From Atribacter laminatus (GTDB taxonomy: Bacteria; Atribacterota; Atribacteria; Atribacterales; Atribacteraceae): 64,000 bases of DNA. The stretch lies in NCBI RefSeq assembly GCF_015775515.1, contig NZ_CP065383.1:744001-808000 (forward strand). Reading direction: 5' to 3'. The notes below the pieces were generated by a model. It saw only the letters and a list, made by a program, of their open reading frames with translations, ran no database searches and was not told the DNA's origin. The position numbers and the translations under genes were made by a program. Of this stretch, positions 8,730 through 18,128 are shown one piece after another (the first letter of the stretch is position 1; each line of letters begins with the position of its first letter).

Positions 8730-9872
8730 TTATTTCGAATTATTAAATTTCTGAATCGATCGTTCAATCCGCTTCCCAATGCCCGGGTCACGACGTGCGT
8801 CTACATATTGACCCTCTTGGAGAGAGAGAGCCGGAGCAATATATGATATCACTATGAGCCCTTGCGAGCCCATTTTTTGAAACAATTGTTGGTAATAATG
8901 ATCAATTCGATTATCCTCAAGATTAAAATCGCCAACCATATAAACCAGTTTTTTTTCGGCAAGAGCATGCCGAAGACGAGCAGCCTCATCGAGATGGTCT
9001 AAATTGAGGTTATGGATAGCTATCAATCCGCGAGTCGATAGAAAATTTTCAATGTGTTGATTTGCACAGCCACAAAAATGAATAACTCCTCCCCCAAAAG
9101 CTTCAAGAATCTGACTATTATAAGGAACTACGAATTCACGATAAAGATCTTTTCCAAAAATAACCGAATCATCATCGGAAATCCAAACGCCCCCAAGGCT
9201 TCCGGGGATTTTTACACCTAAAACATAGGCATCATCATCCAGGCTCTGACCGGCAACTTCTTTTTGAACACCAATCCATTCAATCAAAGAATCGGTAACC
9301 AGCTGCATTAAATCATGGATCATCTCGGGATGATCATGCATCCAGTAAATCATTTTATCGTATCCGACAATCTGCAAAGCGGTCGTCAATGGCCCCTGGC
9401 AATCGGTAACCCCCACGGGAAAATCAGTGTTTTCTCGCATATATCGAATGGTGTTGAGAACCCGAGGCATGAGCCCATCTTTCAAAGGATTCGGCTTTTT
9501 TAAATCTCGTATTTGCTGAACATCTCGAATGGTCGGCAAATCAACAGCCGGATCCATTTTGTCCAGGAATTTTACATCAATCCCAAAACCCGAGGCAAGA
9601 ACTCCTGTTCCAAACCAGGGCATTAAAAAAGGAATATAAACATCATGGTACTCTCGCATATGGGTTTCAATTTTTTGAGCTTGGTAATTGGTCATGATTG
9701 AAGGATCTTCGCTACAATATCCATCGGGAATTTCCTCCGATAAAGCACCGAACAACCAATAATTTACATCGTAAATGATATAAGGTGCTTCTTGGTTTTT
9801 AAATTGAAATGCTTCTCTGATACGATTTTCCGATTGAATATTTCTCTCCCGATATCTTTCTGAAGTATTCAT
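8730..9872 (-). CDS. Uroporphyrinogen decarboxylase-family protein (MtaA-like branch)
   Basis: 380 residues, URO-D fold. The conserved zinc-site start IHFCG (H265, C267) of methylcobamide:CoM/MtaA-type relatives is present. The second Cys that completes the site in MtaA is not evident; the corresponding region reads GLIVISYIAPALS. Not a heme enzyme by context: no hem genes, and it lies between a sugar permease and a sugar kinase. Relatives can transfer methyl groups to or from corrinoids, but no corrinoid protein is encoded here. Function in sugar metabolism is unknown. A second paralogue lies at 13712-14977. Confidence 0.75.
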   Translation of the reverse strand: MNTSERYRERNIQSENRIREAFQFKNQEAPYIIYDVNYWLFGALSEEIPDGYCSEDPSIMTNYQAQKIETHMREYHDVYIPFLMPWFGTGVLASGFGIDVKFLDKMDPAVDLPTIRDVQQIRDLKKPNPLKDGLMPRVLNTIRYMRENTDFPVGVTDCQGPLTTALQIVGYDKMIYWMHDHPEMIHDLMQLVTDSLIEWIGVQKEVAGQSLDDDAYVLGVKIPGSLGGVWISDDDSVIFGKDLYREFVVPYNSQILEAFGGGVIHFCGCANQHIENFLSTRGLIAIHNLNLDHLDEAARLRHALAEKKLVYMVGDFNLEDNRIDHYYQQLFQKMGSQGLIVISYIAPALSLQEGQYVDARRDPGIGKRIERSIQKFNNSK

Positions 9873-9912
9873 TTGTACTCTCCTTAAAGTTTGCTATTTT
9901 TCCATAAATTTT

Positions 9913-10893
9913 TTATAAAAGACCCTTTCTCTTTTTGCTTAACGTATCAATCATTACTGCAACTAAAAGAGTTGTCCCAATAACAAAAGTATTCCAATAA
10001 ACATCAACCCCTAAAAGGGTAAGAGAATTTTGAATTAAAGCCATCAAAAGGGTTCCCAAAAAAGCTCCCGCAACCGTTCCTTCTCCGCCCTGTAAACTTG
10101 CACCACCAATAATAACCGCAGAAATAACCCTGAGCTCCAAACCAGTACCTGCCGATACCGATGCCGCTCCTAAGCGAGCCGTCATAATGATACCAGCAAA
10201 TGCTGCTAATCCACCGGCAAGGGCATAATTAAATACTTTCATTTTACTAACATTAATTCCCGATAACAAAGCCGCTCTTTCATTACCACCAATATAATAA
10301 TTTTGCCGAAAAAATTGGGATTTTCGCAGTAAAAAATCTCCTATAATAACCAAAATAATGGCAATTAGAATTGGATACTGAACATTAAAAAACTTACCTT
10401 GACCTAACATTTTAAAAGAATCAGGAAGACCGGTAATATTTTTCCCTTTGGTTATCACCAACAAGAGACCCCGAACTAAATTAAGCATTCCTAATGTGGT
10501 AATGAATGGATTTATCCCAATTTTTGATACTATCAAACCATTACCCATACCAATTAAAACTCCTAAGCCAATTCCTACCATAATTGCTAAAATAACTGGT
10601 ATTCCCCTGGACATCAACATTGCTGCCATTGCTCCGGTAAAACCAACGGTTGAACCCACAGACATGTCGAATCCACCTGAAACCATTAAAACTGTCATTC
10701 CAATAGCAATGATACTTTCAATCGATAGACTTAAGAGAGTGGCTAGAATATTCCCCGAGGTAAAGAAAATCGGTGACAATATAGTCATAAGAACTACGGC
10801 ACCAATAATAATGAATAAAATCATGAATTCATGTATTTCAGTTAAGCTTCGCCATAGGTTTCGATGATTTTTGGTTTGCTCTCGTTGACTCAT
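9913..10893 (-). CDS. Sugar ABC transporter permease (RbsC-like)
   Basis: 326 residues, multi-spanning, RbsC family. GGFDMSVGSTVGFTGA in the first half and VIIGGASLQGGEGTVAGAFLG near the end are family signatures. The only permease of this operon, so it presumably forms a homodimer. AAAGGAG precedes the ATG by 9 bases. It starts 24 bases after the ATPase gene. Confidence 0.92.
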   Translation of the reverse strand: MSQREQTKNHRNLWRSLTEIHEFMILFIIIGAVVLMTILSPIFFTSGNILATLLSLSIESIIAIGMTVLMVSGGFDMSVGSTVGFTGAMAAMLMSRGIPVILAIMVGIGLGVLIGMGNGLIVSKIGINPFITTLGMLNLVRGLLLVITKGKNITGLPDSFKMLGQGKFFNVQYPILIAIILVIIGDFLLRKSQFFRQNYYIGGNERAALLSGINVSKMKVFNYALAGGLAAFAGIIMTARLGAASVSAGTGLELRVISAVIIGGASLQGGEGTVAGAFLGTLLMALIQNSLTLLGVDVYWNTFVIGTTLLVAVMIDTLSKKRKGLL

Positions 10894-10917
10894 TCGATTT
10901 CTCCTTTAAGAGTTTTC

Positions 10918-12432
10918 TCAAGTTAGCGTGTTCATTTTTCTGACGCCTGTTGCACAAGTAATGACTCTTTCTTCGGTTGCTTCATTTTGATTAAATTCTC
11001 CAACGATTCGTCCACCCCTCATTACTAGGATACGATCACTTACACCTAATATCTCAGGCAAATCAGATGATATCATTACAATACCAATTCCTGATAAGGT
11101 TAAATCACGCAAAATTTTATAAATTTCCCTTCGGGCTCCCACATCGACTCCTCGGGTTGGCTCATCAACAATTAAGACGTTTGGGTTAATCCCCACCCAC
11201 ATGGATAACAATACTTTCTGCTGATTTCCACCCGATAGGTTTCTGACTTTTTGAAAAACTGTCGGAGTAATAATTTTAAATTGCTCTTGTGATTGTTCAG
11301 CAAAAGAAGTAATTTTATTTTCATCAAGAATATTCATTCTCTTTATAAATCTTTTCATATCAGGTGCTATCAAGTCTTCTCGATAACTCATCTTTAAAAA
11401 AAGCCCTTGTTGTTTTCTATCCTCTGTTAAGTAGGCAATTCCTTCTTGGATGGCATCGCCGGGGGAATGTATTGATAGAAATTTCCCATTGAGCTTTATG
11501 CTTCCCTCAGAAAATGGCTCTAATCCAAATATTGCTCTGGCTAATTCTGTTCTTCCCGCTCCAACTAACCCAGCTATTCCTAATATTTCTCCTCTTTTCA
11601 GAGAAAAAGATACTTTGGTGAAGATTCCATCTTGAGAGAGGTTTTCAACCTGAAAATATTCCTCACCAATTTTTGAATTCCGTTCTCCATACATATTTTG
11701 AATTTCTCGGCCTACCATGAGCTTTACAATCTGTTCCTCATTTACTTCAGAAATGTTATGAGTATCTATATATTTCCCGTCCCTAAAAATAGTTACCCGA
11801 TCAGCAATTTCAAATATTTCTTGAAGATGATGAGAAATATAAACAAATGATACTCCTTTTTCTTTTAAGAGCTTAATGTTCTTAAATAGAAGTTTGGTTT
11901 CTATCTGGGTTAACGAAGAAGTTGGCTCATCCAGTATGAGAACTTTTGGATTATAGGAAATTGCTTTAAGAATTTCAACGACTTGCTGCTCAGCAACCGA
12001 CAGTCCTTTTACTGGAGTTCGAGGGTCAACCTCCATATTAAAATATTTTAAAACCTCTGATGTTTTTTGATACAAAAGATTCCAATCAACCAATTTCATG
12101 CGCTTAAGAGGTTGACGATTGGCAAAAATATTTTCAGCGATAGAAAGATTTTGTACTAAACTCAATTCCTGATAAACAACGCTTATTCCCTCCTGAGATG
12201 CATGGTAAGGGTTTTGTAATTTAACTTTTTTTCCTTCTATGAATACATCTCCACTATCAGGTTTATACACTCCTCCTAAGATGTGCATTAAAGTACTTTT
12301 CCCAGCTCCATTTTCACCCACCAGGGCATGGACTTCACCCTTCTGTAGTTGAAGCTGAACTCCATCAAGAGCTCGAACTCCGGGAAAGTTTTTTACGATA
12401 TCTCGTGCTTCTAAAATTATTGATTTATTCAT
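10918..12432 (-). CDS. Sugar ABC transporter, double ATPase (RbsA-like)
   Basis: 504 residues, two ATPase domains. Domain 1: Walker A GENGAGKS (39-46), Walker B VLILDEPTSSL. Domain 2: degenerate Walker A (GLVGAGRTE), signature LSGGNQQKVLL and an intact Walker B VLIVDEPTRGVD, the pattern usual for RbsA/XylG/MglA. The ATG at 12430-12432 is preferred because GGAGGAATTC lies directly upstream; an in-frame TTG at 12442-12444 is part of that ribosome site. Same operon as the permease and the binding protein at 12568-13539. Confidence 0.92.
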   Translation of the reverse strand: MNKSIILEARDIVKNFPGVRALDGVQLQLQKGEVHALVGENGAGKSTLMHILGGVYKPDSGDVFIEGKKVKLQNPYHASQEGISVVYQELSLVQNLSIAENIFANRQPLKRMKLVDWNLLYQKTSEVLKYFNMEVDPRTPVKGLSVAEQQVVEILKAISYNPKVLILDEPTSSLTQIETKLLFKNIKLLKEKGVSFVYISHHLQEIFEIADRVTIFRDGKYIDTHNISEVNEEQIVKLMVGREIQNMYGERNSKIGEEYFQVENLSQDGIFTKVSFSLKRGEILGIAGLVGAGRTELARAIFGLEPFSEGSIKLNGKFLSIHSPGDAIQEGIAYLTEDRKQQGLFLKMSYREDLIAPDMKRFIKRMNILDENKITSFAEQSQEQFKIITPTVFQKVRNLSGGNQQKVLLSMWVGINPNVLIVDEPTRGVDVGARREIYKILRDLTLSGIGIVMISSDLPEILGVSDRILVMRGGRIVGEFNQNEATEERVITCATGVRKMNTLT

Positions 12433-12499
12433 GAATTCCTCCAATAACGCTGAGTATCACTGATATTCCTGCACTCTTTCCTCAATCGAATAAATAACC

Positions 12500-12549
12500 A
12501 ATAATCATAAAGGAGCGTGATAATGGATACACGCTCCTTTATGATTATT
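12500..12549 (-). other. Long perfect intergenic hairpin (no U-tract)
   Basis: Arms 12500-12519 and 12530-12549 are exact reverse complements (20 bp) around a 10-base loop. They lie between the binding-protein stop and the ATPase start, the same place as the unrelated 21-bp hairpin at 3143-3186. No T-run follows on the transcribed strand. Likely stabilises the upstream binding-protein mRNA or limits read-through. Confidence 0.8.
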
Positions 12550-12567
12550 AATTTATCTTTGGTTAGA

Positions 12568-13539
12568 TTAATCTCTCATAAAATATTCATAATTCGATTC
12601 ATCTACAATAACAACACCAGTATCTATAACAGCTGGGGTTCCTGAGATCTTAGCTTTTACATTGTCGCTGGAAATTGGAATGTCATAATTATAAAGATTA
12701 AATAGAATCTGAGTACCGTAAAATGGCATTAAAGCGGTCTGCTGAGCGACCGACGCTGAAATGATCCCGTCTTTAATGTATTCTAAAACATCATTTCCTC
12801 GATCCATGGAAACAATCTTAACCTGACCTGCTTTCCCGGCTTCATTAACCGCGGTAGCAGCCCCAGCCCCACCAGCAGCTTCAACACAACCAATACCAGC
12901 TAAGTCTGGGTACTTTTGAAGAAGAGCTGCAGCAGCTTGAGCGGCAACCGTTGGGTCTGACTGAGTATCAGCAATCTGTACTATTTCAATATCAGGATAT
13001 TGAGCTAAAGCATCTTTATATCCAACAATTCGTTCTTCAAGGTTTGATTGGCCTGGTCTGGTCATTATTGCAACTTTCCCTTTTTCACCAACGAGAGAAG
13101 CAAGCTTTTTGCCTCCCTCAAAACCTGCTTGATAGTTGCCCGTTCCAACAAAGGCAATTCTTTTTGAACCTGGTAAATCGGCATCAAGTGTAACAACTGG
13201 GATACCTGCATCAATGGCTTTATCGACTATCGCGTCGAGTGAAGGTTCAAAACCGACTACCAATATCCCCTGGGGTTTTTTGGCAATTGCCTGTTCAAAT
13301 GCGGTGATCATGGCTGCCATATCAAAATCAGCCGGTCCAACATACTCAGTTTTTACTCCCAAATATTTTCCAGCTAATTCCATTCCTAATTTATGGTCAT
13401 AAAAATAATCTAAACTTCCTAATGCTGAAACTTCAATATAAAGTTGTTCAGAAATTGGTAATTTTTCTTCAGCAAACGCCGGAATTATGAAACTGAAAAC
13501 ACATACTGCTACCATGATAAAAATCATCATCTTTTTCAT
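12568..13539 (-). CDS. Sugar ABC transporter substrate-binding protein (RbsB-like)
   Basis: 323 residues. The signal peptide MKKMMIFIMVAVCVFSFIIP, with cleavage likely after AFA (about residue 23), exports it. The mature protein is a type I periplasmic sugar-binding protein: GILVVGFEPSLDAIVDKAID and IPVVTLDADLPGSKRIAFVG match the first lobe, and IISASVAQQ the hinge region. GAGGTGG sets the start. First gene of the operon with ATPase, permease, URO-D-family protein and kinase. The ligand is unknown. Confidence 0.92.
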   Translation of the reverse strand: MKKMMIFIMVAVCVFSFIIPAFAEEKLPISEQLYIEVSALGSLDYFYDHKLGMELAGKYLGVKTEYVGPADFDMAAMITAFEQAIAKKPQGILVVGFEPSLDAIVDKAIDAGIPVVTLDADLPGSKRIAFVGTGNYQAGFEGGKKLASLVGEKGKVAIMTRPGQSNLEERIVGYKDALAQYPDIEIVQIADTQSDPTVAAQAAAALLQKYPDLAGIGCVEAAGGAGAATAVNEAGKAGQVKIVSMDRGNDVLEYIKDGIISASVAQQTALMPFYGTQILFNLYNYDIPISSDNVKAKISGTPAVIDTGVVIVDESNYEYFMRD

Positions 13540-13711
13540 TTTTTTCCACCTCGATTTATTTTTTTCTAAAACTGCACTTCATAAATTATTCAGATTTCAC
13601 CTCCCAACCCTATTTTTATCATAACCATAAATATAAATTAATGATTTGCAAATTATTTATATTTTAAGAACAATAATATTGCTTATTGAATTTTTCATTC
13701 AGTTAAATTTT

Positions 13712-14977
13712 TTAACGGTTTTCTTGAAAGGTCTCAAAAAAAGCGAGTAAATTTTCTACCGGAATTTTTGCTTGAATATTATGGACATTAGCAAAAACAA
13801 ACCCTCCATTGGGCTTAAAAGTATTCATCAAATATCCGACTTCTTGACGAACCTCCTCAGGAGAACCAAAGGGAAGAGTTGATTGGGGATTCACTCCCCC
13901 TCCCCAAAACGTAAAGTCTGAACCAAAATGTTCTTTAAGTTCTTTCGGGTCCATTTTGGCTGCAGAAACTTGCACCGGATTAAGAATATCAAAACCCGCT
14001 TCTTTTAAATCAGGGAGAAGATCAAATACTGAGCCACAGGTATGGATGAAGACTTTCCACTGAGTATTTTGGTGTATCCATTCATTCATTGCTTGGTGAT
14101 AAGGTTTAAAGAGTTCTCGATAAAGAGCTGGTGAAATAAATGGACTATTCTGGGATCCAAAATCAGTCCCCGATAGGACGATAACCTGAATTCTCTCACC
14201 AACAGCTTCATAGAATAATTTAAGATTCTTTAAACCAATTTCAGTCATCCGAGAAAATACCTCTTTTAAAAAATCCTTACGAGTCATGAGGGAAACATAC
14301 CACTCCTCAACTTCTCTAATCCCTTGAGGATTTTTCATACCTGGTCCTGGAACCAAAGCAATATCACCTAAGTTAGTTCCAGGTACTCCACCAAAAACCA
14401 CAGCGCGGTCGGTTTCCTCGTAGAGTCTTTTTGCCTCTTTTTCATAGTAAGCCAGGTCTTCTCCGTTCATAATCGAATATTCTTCAACTTGGTCTTCCAC
14501 TTTCAGCTTCGATTCATCAACAATTGGCTTTTGCCGCATAATAGAATCGTGATAAAAGCCGTCTTTCGGCATTCTCATTGAGGCAGGTACCGAACGATCA
14601 CCTTCAGGATACTGAAGAATATCACCATTCGGTTCTGGTATAGTATTAAATTTCTCCGGAACCAAAACTGGTGTTCCATCAAAAAAAGTCCACGGTTTCC
14701 AATTTTCATTTTTAAAGCCGAAGAAATTTTTGATAGATGGTAATGGAACTGTATCAATTCCCAATACATCCCGGAGATCATCGTCTACTTCTCCAAGCAT
14801 TTGAAAGGGATCAAACACTTTTACTGGGTCATTTTCCCCGGTTAACCCCAAAGCAACTTTTAACTTATGAAGACTACTTACATGAATACCACTAATGAGT
14901 GTTGACCCCAAATCCAAAGGAACTTTATCCGGAGTTTGGTGGTTGATTGCAGCTAAAACTCTCTCTCGAGAAGTCAT
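13712..14977 (-). CDS. Uroporphyrinogen decarboxylase-family protein
   Basis: 421 residues. It opens MTSRERVLAAINHQTPDKVP, the standard N-terminus of non-heme URO-D-family proteins. The zinc-type motif IHTCG lies about three-quarters along, and a later FVFANVHNIQAKIPVEN resembles the sugar-cluster subgroup of this family. The ATG at 14975-14977 is chosen because AAAGGGG lies 10 bases upstream. It sits 172 bases upstream of the binding-protein gene, so it may lead or regulate the same transport cluster. The reaction is unknown; methyl transfer is possible but no corrinoid partner is nearby. Confidence 0.75.
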   Translation of the reverse strand: MTSRERVLAAINHQTPDKVPLDLGSTLISGIHVSSLHKLKVALGLTGENDPVKVFDPFQMLGEVDDDLRDVLGIDTVPLPSIKNFFGFKNENWKPWTFFDGTPVLVPEKFNTIPEPNGDILQYPEGDRSVPASMRMPKDGFYHDSIMRQKPIVDESKLKVEDQVEEYSIMNGEDLAYYEKEAKRLYEETDRAVVFGGVPGTNLGDIALVPGPGMKNPQGIREVEEWYVSLMTRKDFLKEVFSRMTEIGLKNLKLFYEAVGERIQVIVLSGTDFGSQNSPFISPALYRELFKPYHQAMNEWIHQNTQWKVFIHTCGSVFDLLPDLKEAGFDILNPVQVSAAKMDPKELKEHFGSDFTFWGGGVNPQSTLPFGSPEEVRQEVGYLMNTFKPNGGFVFANVHNIQAKIPVENLLAFFETFQENR

Positions 14978-15021
14978 ATTATATATCCCCTTTCTCAATC
15001 CTTCTATTATTCATTAATAAA

Positions 15022-16095
15022 TTAAATAGATTTTTTAATCCTCTCAATTTCATCATCGGTCAATTCCTTATCAAAACTACGAATTCCTGATACCTTAAAG
15101 CCGTGTTTTAAGGCAAGGGTACTTATTTCTTTCACACGTTCAACTTGCACTTCTTTCCCAAGAGTAAAATCTTCAAATCGGCCTTCTAAGGTCAAGATCA
15201 TCGTTTCCGACATACAAGCATAAGCTTTACCTGGTGGATATCCAAAATTCATTCCAAATACAGGCTCTCCAGGCACATCGACAATTCCGCCTTCAATAAC
15301 TAAAATATCCTTTCGGGACTGCATGATTTCTTTAGCTACATTTCGAGGTCTTGACACATCACAAACCACGGCTCCACGTTCAATCCAATGACTCTGAATT
15401 ATGGTCTCAATAGCCGAAGTAACGGTTAAAATCATTCGACATCCTTTGATCCCTTGTTCGATATCGGTAAATTTTTTCACTGGGTGAGAAGAAAATTGTT
15501 CAACTTCCTGCTGGACATTCTGAACTTTTTCATGATCACGCCCAATAATCCTAACTTTCTTTTTTTCTCGTGCTAAAATGAGAGCACAGGCCCTCCCAAT
15601 TGAACCAGTAGCCCCTACTATTGCGTACTCTTCATTGGCAAAGTCGATTGACATCTTTTGGGCTGCAATCATAGTTGCTTCCAAAGCAGTTGCTACAGTA
15701 TAACTATTACCGGTAGTAACGGCAATATTCAAGCCTTTTTTTGGTGTAATCCCCCCATCACCGGCTACTGATGTGAAAGCACCTAAACCAATAATTTGAG
15801 CTCCGAGTTTTTCTGCCAATAAACCGCACTTATGGATTTGCTTCGATACAAAAGGAAATGGGTATTCAATGAGAACCCTTGAAGTCATAGGTAGACCCAC
15901 GAACCACCCTTTGATTTCCTTCCCAGTCGCCCGTGAGCGAATCCCGGTTACATGGGATAAAACGAACGGCGATATGTGAGAGGCAAGATACTCAACTGAC
16001 CGGTTTGGTAAAAAACGGAGAATTTTCTTATGATCCTTGATGTCTTGAGCGTTCATTGCGTGGATTATAAAAGCAAAGCTATCCAAGAAACTCAC
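15022..16095 (-). CDS. Acyl-ACP reductase-like (AAR/COG5322) dehydrogenase
   Basis: 357 residues from a GTG at 16093-16095 (AAAGG 6 bases upstream), which begins the family-like segment SFLDSFAFIIHAMNAQD. Motifs seen: GLGAFTS (103-109), TTGNSYT (127-133), a Rossmann loop GATGSIG (161-167), a segment VIEGGIVDVPG, and YACMSETMILTLEG with Cys at 294. As I recall the cyanobacterial acyl-ACP reductases, these are their landmark motifs in the same order, including the catalytic cysteine that carries the acyl thioester. The inferred reaction is NAD(P)H reduction of an acyl-ACP or acyl-CoA to aldehyde. An upstream extension to 16161 is possible but lacks a ribosome site. Next to an SRPBCC protein and an aminotransferase. 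Confidence 0.7.
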   Translation of the reverse strand: MSFLDSFAFIIHAMNAQDIKDHKKILRFLPNRSVEYLASHISPFVLSHVTGIRSRATGKEIKGWFVGLPMTSRVLIEYPFPFVSKQIHKCGLLAEKLGAQIIGLGAFTSVAGDGGITPKKGLNIAVTTGNSYTVATALEATMIAAQKMSIDFANEEYAIVGATGSIGRACALILAREKKKVRIIGRDHEKVQNVQQEVEQFSSHPVKKFTDIEQGIKGCRMILTVTSAIETIIQSHWIERGAVVCDVSRPRNVAKEIMQSRKDILVIEGGIVDVPGEPVFGMNFGYPPGKAYACMSETMILTLEGRFEDFTLGKEVQVERVKEISTLALKHGFKVSGIRSFDKELTDDEIERIKKSI

Positions 16096-16365
16096 CTTCA
16101 ACCTTTCAATACAGTGATAAGTCAAAAATCTCAAAACATAAACTAAAACGATAAAATGCAAACACCTTCATGCTCATTCACCTTTTGAATCGGAAGAAAT
16201 TATTTTTTTAAAGCTCTATTTGCTTCTCTCTTCAAATTCCCTTTTCCTCTCTTGTTTTGCAGGATATTTTAAAATTCATGATAAATTGCCTCATTTTCAC
16301 TTAATTTATTGAATCAATTTAAAATTCTATTCTATCTCCTTCACAATTTCATCATTAGGCTGGAT

Positions 16366-16806
16366 TTACTCTTGATCGATCATTTGTTTTAAAGCTTTTA
16401 ACATTGCTTGAGCATTTTCTAACATCTTCTTTTTAAGAAAAGCATTAATCAAAGCCCCTACCAGAGGAAGTCCTAAATCATATTCAATCTCGAGCTCCAC
16501 TCTTGTCTCCTTATTGGACAAGGGAATAAATTTCCATATGCCTTGGTAGACCTTAAAATCTCCTTCTAGAATAAAAAAACGACATTCTTTTTTTGTACCA
16601 TCCCATATATCTCGTTCAGTCCACTTCACTTCTCTCCCTTGAAAGCTGCCTTTCCAAAAACTATCAACTTCGTTCTGATTTTTTTGGAGAACTCTCACCT
16701 CTTGAAGGTCTGGAAGAAATTTTGCTAATTGCTCGATATCCTGAGCTTCGAGGAACACTTTTTCGGCTGACTGTTGAATGGTAATAACATCATTGACTTT
16801 TCCCAT
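16366..16806 (-). CDS. SRPBCC-family (COQ10/polyketide-cyclase-like) protein
   Basis: 146 residues with the START/SRPBCC layout: N-terminal VITIQQSAEKVFLEAQDIEQLAKFLP, antiparallel strands (VRVLQKNQNEVDSFWKGSF, WTERDIWDG, RVELEIEYDLGLP), and a long C-terminal helix with LKKKMLENAQAMLKALKQM. Such helix-grip domains bind hydrophobic ligands such as lipids, quinones or polyketides, and may be carriers or enzymes. AGGAG 11 bases upstream sets the ATG. It lies 5 bases after the aminotransferase gene, so it is in the same transcript. A lipid-binding role is inferred from its position beside the acyl reductase. Confidence 0.75.
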   Translation of the reverse strand: MGKVNDVITIQQSAEKVFLEAQDIEQLAKFLPDLQEVRVLQKNQNEVDSFWKGSFQGREVKWTERDIWDGTKKECRFFILEGDFKVYQGIWKFIPLSNKETRVELEIEYDLGLPLVGALINAFLKKKMLENAQAMLKALKQMIDQE

Positions 16807-16811
16807 AGCCT

Positions 16812-18074
16812 TTATTCTCCTCCTATCTCATCTAATAATGCTTGCACTGAAACCAGAGATTCGGCAAATCTGGATAAAACTATATCTATCTCCTCGTAAG
16901 ATATTGTCAGTGGTGGCTCAATACGAATCACCGTTGGATTGTTAAGAGTATAAGCCACTAAAACATGGCGTTGAGCCATCTCCATTGCTAGCAAAGATGC
17001 GATGTCAGAATCACCAAATTGGATACCAATCAACAAACCCATCCCTCTCACTTCTTGAATCATTCCTTCTGACCCAGCTTGAATCTCTCTAAGACGTTGT
17101 AAAACTTCCTGACCTTTGATCCAGGTTAACTCGGGTATTTTTTCTTCTTGAAGGACTTTTAAGGTTTCTATACCAGCTACGCAACTAAGAGGATTCCCTC
17201 CCAATGTAGAAGAATGAATAAAGGGATTCTCTTCAAATACTTTCCAAATCTCAGCTGTACTGATGAATGCTCCAATAGGGAGCACGCCCCCTCCTAATCC
17301 CTTTGCAAGAGTCATAATGTCTGGCACAACATTAAAATGCTCGCAAGCAAACATCTTTCCCGTTCGTCCCAATCCGGTTTGGATTTCATCCAAAATAAGT
17401 AAAGCTCCCTGTTCTTCACAAATTGATTTTACTTGCTTTAAGTAACTAGGAGAGGGAATAATGATACCTCCTTCTCCCTGTATCGGTTCTAAAATAACCG
17501 CAGCGGTTTTTTTATCTATTGATTTTTTTAAGGCATCGATATCATTAAACGGAACTTGATATATTTCTGGCAAACCAGGCAAAAAAGGCTTTTTATAAAC
17601 TTCTCGCCCCGACAGACTTAAGGAACCCATAGTTTTACCGTGAAAGCTATTTTCTGCCGAAATCAATTTTTCCCGACCAGTATAAAAACGAGCCAGCTTT
17701 AAGGCACCCTCAACTGCTTCTGTTCCACTGTTCCCAAAAAATGAGTATTGAAGATTACCCGGGGTTATCTTGGCTAACATTTCGGCTAAATCAGCTTGAT
17801 GTTTATTAAACAAGGTACGAGTAGAAAGCGGGAGTCGCTCTAATTGTTCCTTAACAGCTTGAACAATTCGGGGATGGTTCCTCCCAACATTGAAAACTCC
17901 AAATCCCCCTAAACAATCAATATATTCATTACCATAAACATCCCATACCTTGGAACCGGCGCTAGTCCATTCTACCGTATCAAGTTGAGCAAATTTATAG
18001 TAACGCGCCAAGCCAGGATTAATATATTTAGCATATTTCTCAATAGTCTCTTCAACAAGCTTTTTTTTGTCCAC
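16812..18074 (-). CDS. Class III PLP aminotransferase (putrescine/ornithine aminotransferase-like)
   Basis: 420 residues, normal for the family. [14 protein letters not shown] (227-240) holds the PLP-pairing Asp229, and TLAKGLGGG holds the Schiff-base Lys258; [18 protein letters not shown] is the phosphate-binding segment. Homologues transaminate a terminal amine or aldehyde (putrescine, ornithine, GABA or longer omega-amines). Beside an acyl-ACP-reductase-like enzyme, one reading is conversion of a fatty aldehyde to a fatty amine; a normal polyamine or amino-acid role is not excluded. It opens the segment reductase/SRPBCC/aminotransferase on the - strand. Confidence 0.85.
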   Translation of the reverse strand: MDKKKLVEETIEKYAKYINPGLARYYKFAQLDTVEWTSAGSKVWDVYGNEYIDCLGGFGVFNVGRNHPRIVQAVKEQLERLPLSTRTLFNKHQADLAEMLAKITPGNLQYSFFGNSGTEAVEGALKLARFYTGREKLISAENSFHGKTMGSLSLSGREVYKKPFLPGLPEIYQVPFNDIDALKKSIDKKTAAVILEPIQGEGGIIIPSPSYLKQVKSICEEQGALLILDEIQTGLGRTGKMFACEHFNVVPDIMTLAKGLGGGVLPIGAFISTAEIWKVFEENPFIHSSTLGGNPLSCVAGIETLKVLQEEKIPELTWIKGQEVLQRLREIQAGSEGMIQEVRGMGLLIGIQFGDSDIASLLAMEMAQRHVLVAYTLNNPTVIRIEPPLTISYEEIDIVLSRFAESLVSVQALLDEIGGE

Positions 18075-18128
18075 TTCTATTTCCCTCCGTGGATTTTTTT
18101 AATTACTCTAAAATATAAATGAGACTCT

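Noticed and set aside
8730-9872. Heme-biosynthesis hemE
   Set aside because: HxCG zinc-type motif, sugar-operon context and lack of other hem genes point to the non-heme branch of the family.
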